Of a stretch of DNA of 64,000 nucleotides, positions 59,501 through 64,000 are shown piece by piece (within the stretch, counting starts at the first letter, position 1; each line of letters starts with the position of its first letter). Below the pieces are notes generated by a model. The model was not told the DNA's origin. It ran no database searches and saw only the letters and a list, made by a program, of their open reading frames with translations. The DNA is taken from NCBI GenBank assembly GCA_964036275.1, contig OZ038433.1, positions 20,878,485-20,942,484 of the forward strand, written 5' to 3'. Source of the stretch: Litoditis marina (Eukaryota; Nematoda; Chromadorea; Rhabditida; Rhabditidae). Made by a program: the position numbers and the translations under genes.

Positions 59501-62500
59501 AATAGTTTTCTCAATTGACTGAAATCTCTTCATTGAACTAACTTGTCCGTTACAAATTGAGATGTACTAATTTGTAGTTACCCTTGCATACGTTAAGCCG
59601 TTAAGCGTATTTGTTGCTCACAAATATTGAATGAAAATTAGGCGAGAATCGACCAAAGTATATCTCATTGATCATACTCCCATCATCGCCAACGCAACAA
59701 TAATGATAACGAATATAGTTTGAGAAAATGCATGATGATAGGTATTGAATCTTTACATTATTCACGGCTAAATTGCTTATTCACGACTATTTCTGTATTA
59801 AATTCATCAATTTTTAACTTGCTACCCATCACCCATACTGTTTAGCTTGTTCGTTTAACTTAGCTTCTTCTTACAGTCACCGTGCAACTTTTACATTTCA
59901 AAAATAGGAAAGCGGACTCTCGCGGAATTAATAAATTAATGCAAAACCTCTCCAGTAAATTGGAGAGGGGGTTTCACCCACCACTAAGGGGGGACTATAC
60001 TTCTCTACTGCAAAAAAAAAGAAGTCCTTTTCTGATTTTATATTAGTGAAATGTCATGATGTTCATCGAAAAATACCAAGTTTTTTGATTTTGCCTGACT
60101 ATTCGGACGACTGTAGTTGCGTTTGGAAAAGCTCCTCTAAGACACCTTACCGTTGGAAGGCTAGATAGATACTCATGGCTTTACTGTACCACATTTAAGT
60201 TCTAGACAACCTGCGCTTACTTTAGAACGTTGGGTTAACCTTATTCCAACTGTATGATTACAAAATAGAATAACATATAACAGTTTGAGTTTCTGTCGCT
60301 TCAACTTCAACCTTTAAACTAGGTGGCTAGTTTCGCTAAAATTGCAATCTGACTGTAGAACACTATACAGCAACAGCAACAGCAACAACTGGTCTACTTA
60401 TCATTTAATATTTAATAACAAAAGTTACCATTTCATTCTCGTGTATAATCGTTTTCCTTGCTGTGGTATGTGGTTTTTGTAGATGTATTACTTTCAGGTC
60501 AGTCTCTCACCCCTGACGATTGCTGGTGGGAAAACTGATGGTTGGTGCTCATTTGGACGCATGGATTCCGTAGAAGGTGAGATTGTGGCTGCATTTCGCT
60601 TTATGAAAACAGTTTATACTTCGCTTGGAGGCTTAGAACTCTCAGTTGACTACTTGAATCGTGAAAGAAAGTCGCGCACAATTGTGGTAAAACCATTGTG
60701 GTTGCGAGAGGCTGGGGCCTATTGTACCTTAAAAGCTTATTCCGAGAGAGGTTTCACTGCAAAAGTTGAATACACATCTCAAATTACGACAAATCAATAT
60801 CAGGTAGTATTGAAATAGGGAGAGTAGGTCAATGCGATAAATGGTGGTCAGACGGCTGTGTTTGTAGTTTGGTCTCCGTATCTTCAGTTTGTATTCCCTA
60901 TATCTAATGTGTATGTAGATCAGACTATCAGCCAGCTTCTATATTCCACCATTCCACGTATTACGTATCTAATTGCGAGCGCTGACCACGTGGCACTAAC
61001 TTATCTTTGTAGTCTGTCGGAACCTGAAACTATTTCGAAGGCGAAAACGTATACCTTTCTATAGAATTCACGCAAGATTCGATTTAAGTGTATTTGTATT
61101 AGTTTGGTTGTTGTGTTCAACTTCAGTAACAGTAAGAAAAAATGTAATTCTTTTTTGGGAAGATAACCTATTTCTTGTTCGAAACTCGGTAGAATGATTC
61201 AGTTTCAACATCTGCAAATTCACAAACTCATGCGAACTCTACTAAGAAGCAAACCACAAACACCAGGGGAAGAGTATTCGTTCATCAGGTGCTTTATCTG
61301 GATAACCAAACTACGAAACAGAGTTCAGTTTTTTCCAGACTTTACATTGATATTTACAGGTACACGAGTTCCCTTCGGAGCTGACGGAAACGATTGTCGG
61401 CAGCCGTTCGATTTGTGCAAGGAACGGAATGTTCGATGACAACAACATTTCGATAAGAATTGTAGCTGTGGTATCTTTGTTTGTTTTAATGTTGTACCAA
61501 ACTTATCTCGCCCTTTTACGGAATCAGATAATCAAAAAGATCTGTGAAAATACGAATTTGGAAAGTTTATCTTAACGTAAATCGGCGAGATCAGGTTGTT
61601 ATCAGAAAAACAGTACTGGTTTTTATTTATCACAGCTATTTGAGTGGAATTATGACATTTGGAATTACGAGTAATACTCACTTGACTGCTAACTAAAACT
61701 CAATGTGCATTAAATCGCATTATAACTAACTTAATGGGTTGCGTAAGGGTATATATCTCGGGTTTTTCTCTTTGGTGCTTCTTGGAAAGTTCTCCAATAT
61801 ACGGAAAGAATCGGGAAAACACGACATTTCGGCTTATTTCGTATAGGAAAAACTTAAGGTTATACCTCATAGAACGAAACACAGTGATGACTTTCTTTGC
61901 AGAACTTTTCACTAAAATACTCTAGTTTTCATGACACTGTATCATATTGTATGAGTACCCCAGCTTTTGATTGTACTTTGTTCATCTTCACATTACCGTA
62001 TCTTGATTGCAGTTAGATTCATCTCGCTAAACATATTTGTAAATTTTTATCCATTCGGTTTGCTAACTTTTTATTTGATTTAGGTTGTTTCGTATTTGTA
62101 TTGTTTGTTTCACATGTTGGTCATTTATTATTTAAGCAAAAGTAATAAAAATTTATGTTTTGAGAAGGTCTAAAAATCTTGAACAATGTCTTATCGAGTT
62201 GAATTATGATTTTATTAGATTTCAATGAAAAAAGCTATTAAGGGTCCCCAGAACAAATTTTGACCCGTTCGGCATGCCCATGGCAAATCTGTCCAGGCAT
62301 TGACTAGGCATCGCCCGTCATAGTTGGGCAGATATGCCATGGGCAAATTCTCGGCATGCCCTGGGCGGCACCCTTTCCCTGTCGAACGGCTACCGCTAGT
62401 CGGTAAGTGCTCCCTTGAGTTTATGACACTGAATTTCACACCTGTTTCATAGTACCCATATAAAACGGTCCTGGTCAACTTCTCTACAAAGCAATGAAAT

Positions 62501-62793
62501 ACGGTTTGCGTTGTGAAATCCCACTGTATTGGTAGTTTGATCCTACTGTTCTATGGTGGAATTTCGTGAATCAAAACGTATATTCAGTTCAAACAACCGC
62601 GATGACATGGTCACTTCCTATTGTAGTCAGACTCTAAGAAGCAACTAGTTTGCCTTGAGGCAATGATAAATCAACGTTTTCAGGTTGGATCTTTGCCTGG
62701 CACAAATCGTATCCTGTGGCTTCTCGATCTCAATCAAACGATGATGCAGAAACATACTTTTCTAGTCTGGAAAAACAATGGAATGTTGTATAA
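53531..62793 (+). CDS. Sre-family chemoreceptor with large insertion before last exon (gene 8)
   Basis: Serpentine receptor class e GPCR. Exons: 53531-53768, 54008-54083, 55924-56066, 56290-56351, 56781-56909, 57515-57660, 57838 to about 57917, then 62684-62793; about 327 residues if joined. TM1-TM2 in exon 1, DWLLVTCGFYRVYYLTVV as TM3, ERRFATYYIVDYERNQRR in exon 3, SLSLRFQLNENLASTQ ending exon 5, TM6 and TM7 in exons 6-7. The last exon has WIFAWHKSYPVAS and YFSSLEKQWN. The exon 7 donor is not visible: the coding sequence runs straight into GGCATGCC-rich repeat DNA, and the matching last exon is 4.8 kb away. If no donor is used, translation runs to a TAG at about 57997 and the receptor loses its normal tail. 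Function is therefore doubtful. Confidence 0.78.
54693..54819. repeat. Short MITE in intron 2 of gene 8, second copy
   Basis: Starts GTAAATTGAATAGTCATC and ends ACTGTGCAATTGAC, with TGTGCACTTTGTCATTGCA and GGGTTTAACATGTTTGACG inside. Homologous to 8531-8644. Confidence 0.6.
55548..55814. mobile_element. AGGTTACC-rich foldback in intron 2 of gene 8
   Basis: The ends AATTCTATATCTAACCGGG and the inverse of CCCGGTTAGTTGTAGAATT pair, followed by mirrored TTTTTAGGTAACCTAACCC segments. The interior carries more than ten AGGTTACC/GGTAACC units in both orientations. Related words occur at about 29590-29700. Confidence 0.8.
56462..56636. repeat. Dispersed repeat family, copy 3
   Basis: Nearly identical to 37259-37432. 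It lies in intron 4 of gene 8, the same intron position as copy 1 in gene 5. Confidence 0.8.
58393..58446 (+). CDS. Possible signal-peptide exon, unrecognised gene
   Basis: An ATG opens 18 codons, MGFFLQSILIFTLVTTTY, ending at a GTAACG donor-like site. Hydrophobic and of signal-peptide length. It is followed at 58528 by an acceptor-like TTTTAG and a short open segment. The link to the pieces at 60498 and 61203 is only positional. I do not recognise the gene. Confidence 0.25.
60498..60803 (+). CDS. Exon-like ORF of unknown function
   Basis: Preceded by CTTTCAG and ending at CAG/GTAGTA, this 306 bp frame has phase 0 at both edges. It encodes a beta-rich-looking stretch with GRMDSVEGE (about residues 25-33), many Val/Thr/Tyr and two cysteines. 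In another frame, 60500-60535 reads a Cys/Trp-rich run (DDCWWEN) before TGA at 60536, which hints at a frameshift in the first part. The word ATGGATTCC..AGAAGGTG also occurs at about 58570-58588, so part of this exon may be duplicated. It could be a secreted or membrane ectodomain; homology to captured envelope-type glycoproteins is possible but not shown. No function assigned. Confidence 0.35.
61203..61575 (+). CDS. Stalk and transmembrane C-terminus of an unrecognised protein
   Basis: Two exon-like frames, 61203-61288 and 61360-61575, join in phase 0 (CAG/GTGCTT donor, TATTTACAG acceptor). The first is rich in Ser, Thr, Asn and Gln (STSANSQTHANSTKKQ), like an O-glycosylated stalk. The second has a hydrophobic stretch IVAVVSLFVLMLYQTYLALL (about 61456-61515), then a basic RNQIIKK and a short tail to the stop. 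This is the layout of a type I membrane protein end. The upstream partner is uncertain; 60498-60803 is the obvious candidate. Confidence 0.35.
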
Positions 62794-64000
62794 ATTGTCA
62801 CGTACAGCTATTTTGGTATCTTCGTAGTGAAACACAAAATGAATGTTAAACTAAGTTGTGAGTTTAATCAAATGTTGATGTTTAATGAAAATATGTACAT
62901 TCCACGTTAGAATGAACAATTAAAACACAATTGAATCAGGAGGAAAGGCGAGTTCAAAGAAGTAATGATTAGTTTTGGAAAAAATGAACAAGAAATACAA
63001 AAATCCAATAAACTAATATTTTAAGAGGGAAAAGGTTGATATCGCTTTATCTTGAAAACATAACGGAAAAGCTTAAATGTAGTGTCTTGCAATCAGAAGA
63101 CGGAAAATTCAGTACTCTTTTTTTGGTGAATCTTAAGACCAAACGAGATCAGACTTCTACTCAAAATGTCCGTTTTCTGGACTTTTATAATTGTACACGG
63201 AACCGGTCTATCCAACAGTTTTCGCGAACCCTTTCAGGTCTTAGCACATTTCATATTACCATTTTGGACACACCTGGAAAATACGTATACCCTTACTTTT
63301 TCCTCGCCGGCTAGCATCACGGAAACTATTTTCGCGAGACGTTTGACGTATCACTTTTCTCAACCAACTTGTTATGAAATGCGATTTTCTAGTCTTGTAG
63401 ACGTGTGCTTTTCAGTATTTTATGCAACTATCTAGGAAAATGCTTGAGGAACTAGTGAGAAAAATGCCCTAAACTGTTGTGGAATGTATGCAGACGATGT
63501 TGTACATAATATCACGTAAAGTATTTTGCACACTGCTGAATAGACAGAAATAGTACCCGTGAAAGATTATCGATTTGAAATCAAAAGCGGACTGGAGAAA
63601 AGTGCCAAATATGCCAAATAGACTATCCAATATGTACTTAATTATATTTTTAGGATATAAAGTTGAAATGAAAAGATACTCTTAATTGCTTCACACATCT
63701 ACGTAGCATACGTATCACATAGTCAAATATGATCTATCATGCGCTACGTTGTGTGTAGGTTCACATACTCAAGCATACGTGAACTTCGAACTTGCAGCTT
63801 TTGCATACCACATACAACGGTTCCACGCCACCCATCCGCCCACAACGTTCTGCGCAATCGTGCAAAAAATCGGCGAATCCCGGGAAAAGTACTGTACTTA
63901 GTTATTTTGCATTTTTGGTAATTAAAACAACATCAGAGAACAGAATCATTGCCAAAGTATCACCTATCGCGATGTTTAAGCCGAATTATTCCTTTATTAG
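62794..64000. other. Right flank, one weak ORF only
   Basis: The sole candidate is an ATG-started frame 63166-63435 (89 residues) beginning with a hydrophobic MSVFWTFIIVHGTGLS, possibly a signal peptide, with CAG/GTCTTA donor-like sequence inside at about 63238. No domain is recognised and no partner exon is seen, so it is not listed as a gene. Confidence 0.3.

Larger units (their letters stand above)
57918..62370. mobile_element. Insertion-like block splitting gene 8 between exons 7 and 8
   Basis: Both edges carry related GGCATGCC/GCCATGGGCA-rich DNA (57920-57952; 62269-62288 and 62335-62367), absent elsewhere in the window. The left edge is flush with the end of exon 7. A good donor-like GTAAGT appears just past the right edge (about 62403). 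The ends read partly as inverted copies (CGCCCACGGCATGCC against the inverse of GGCATGCCCTGGGCGG). The block carries exon-like sequences described separately. Whether it is one transposable element or a nested gene flanked by repeats is not decided by the sequence. Confidence 0.4.

Noticed and set aside
57918..62370. A complete LTR retrovirus-like element
   Set aside because: No long direct terminal repeats and no reverse transcriptase, integrase or protease motifs are visible; only membrane-protein-like pieces remain.

Overview
The window looks like nuclear DNA from a Caenorhabditis-type nematode. Every gene I can support is multi-exon, on the + strand, AT-rich, with short exons, GT donors and TTTCAG-like acceptors. 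The intergenic DNA and larger introns are full of foldback/MITE-like repeats. The species cannot be named from sequence alone.

The main content is a tandem, same-strand cluster of eight serpentine receptor class e (Sre) chemoreceptor genes: 6062-8989, 9660-15342, 23440-26312, 31744-35106, 35958-39139, 42622-47963, 49000-52819 and 53531-62793. There is also one orphan terminal exon of a ninth (28167-28264). All eight share eight exons with nearly fixed lengths (about 244, 76, 143, 62, 129, 149, 80 and a variable last exon) and the same intron phases (1,2,1,0,0,2,1). They share an E-R-x-x-A-T-x-x-x-x-D-Y-E motif in exon 3, a T-L-S-[IL]-[RK]-[FY]-Q-L-[NR]-E-N motif at the end of exon 5 and a Y-F-x-x-L-x-x-Q-W signature close to the stop. 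They fall into at least three subtypes: 6.1 and 23.4 kb; 9.7 and 31.7 kb plus the orphan exon; 42.6, 49.0 and 53.5 kb. The 35.9 kb gene stands apart. Three show damage or oddities: the 23.4 kb gene lacks an AG acceptor before exon 3, the 53.5 kb gene has about 4.8 kb between exons 7 and 8, and the 35.9 kb gene has a long C-terminal extension.

One unrelated gene lies among them: a Golgi-type carbohydrate sulfotransferase-like gene (15677-20345), with a single signal anchor and both PAPS-binding motif regions recognisable.

Repeats by region: 0.5-3.9 kb is a giant inverted repeat (about 1.3 kb arms) with a tRNA-like sequence in its loop, and solo or diverged arm copies lie at 16.45-17.01 and about 20.88 kb. 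3.9-4.64 kb is a TIR-bounded composite carrying two more tRNA-like sequences. A 2.1 kb TIR-bounded insert fills intron 4 of the 9.7 kb gene. 21.1-22.3 kb holds a 7-bp repeat and a decaying GGCGCC-rich array. 22.52-22.90 kb is a near-perfect hairpin. 39.43-40.02 kb is the broken 3' end of an RTE-like retrotransposon. 40.35-40.84 kb is a TTAA-flanked MITE. Two elements share TA-flanked GGGTTGTTA-type ends but have different simple-repeat interiors. 46.04-46.76 and 55.55-55.81 kb are foldbacks inside Sre introns. The block 57.9-62.4 kb holds exon-like pieces of an unrecognised membrane-protein-like gene.
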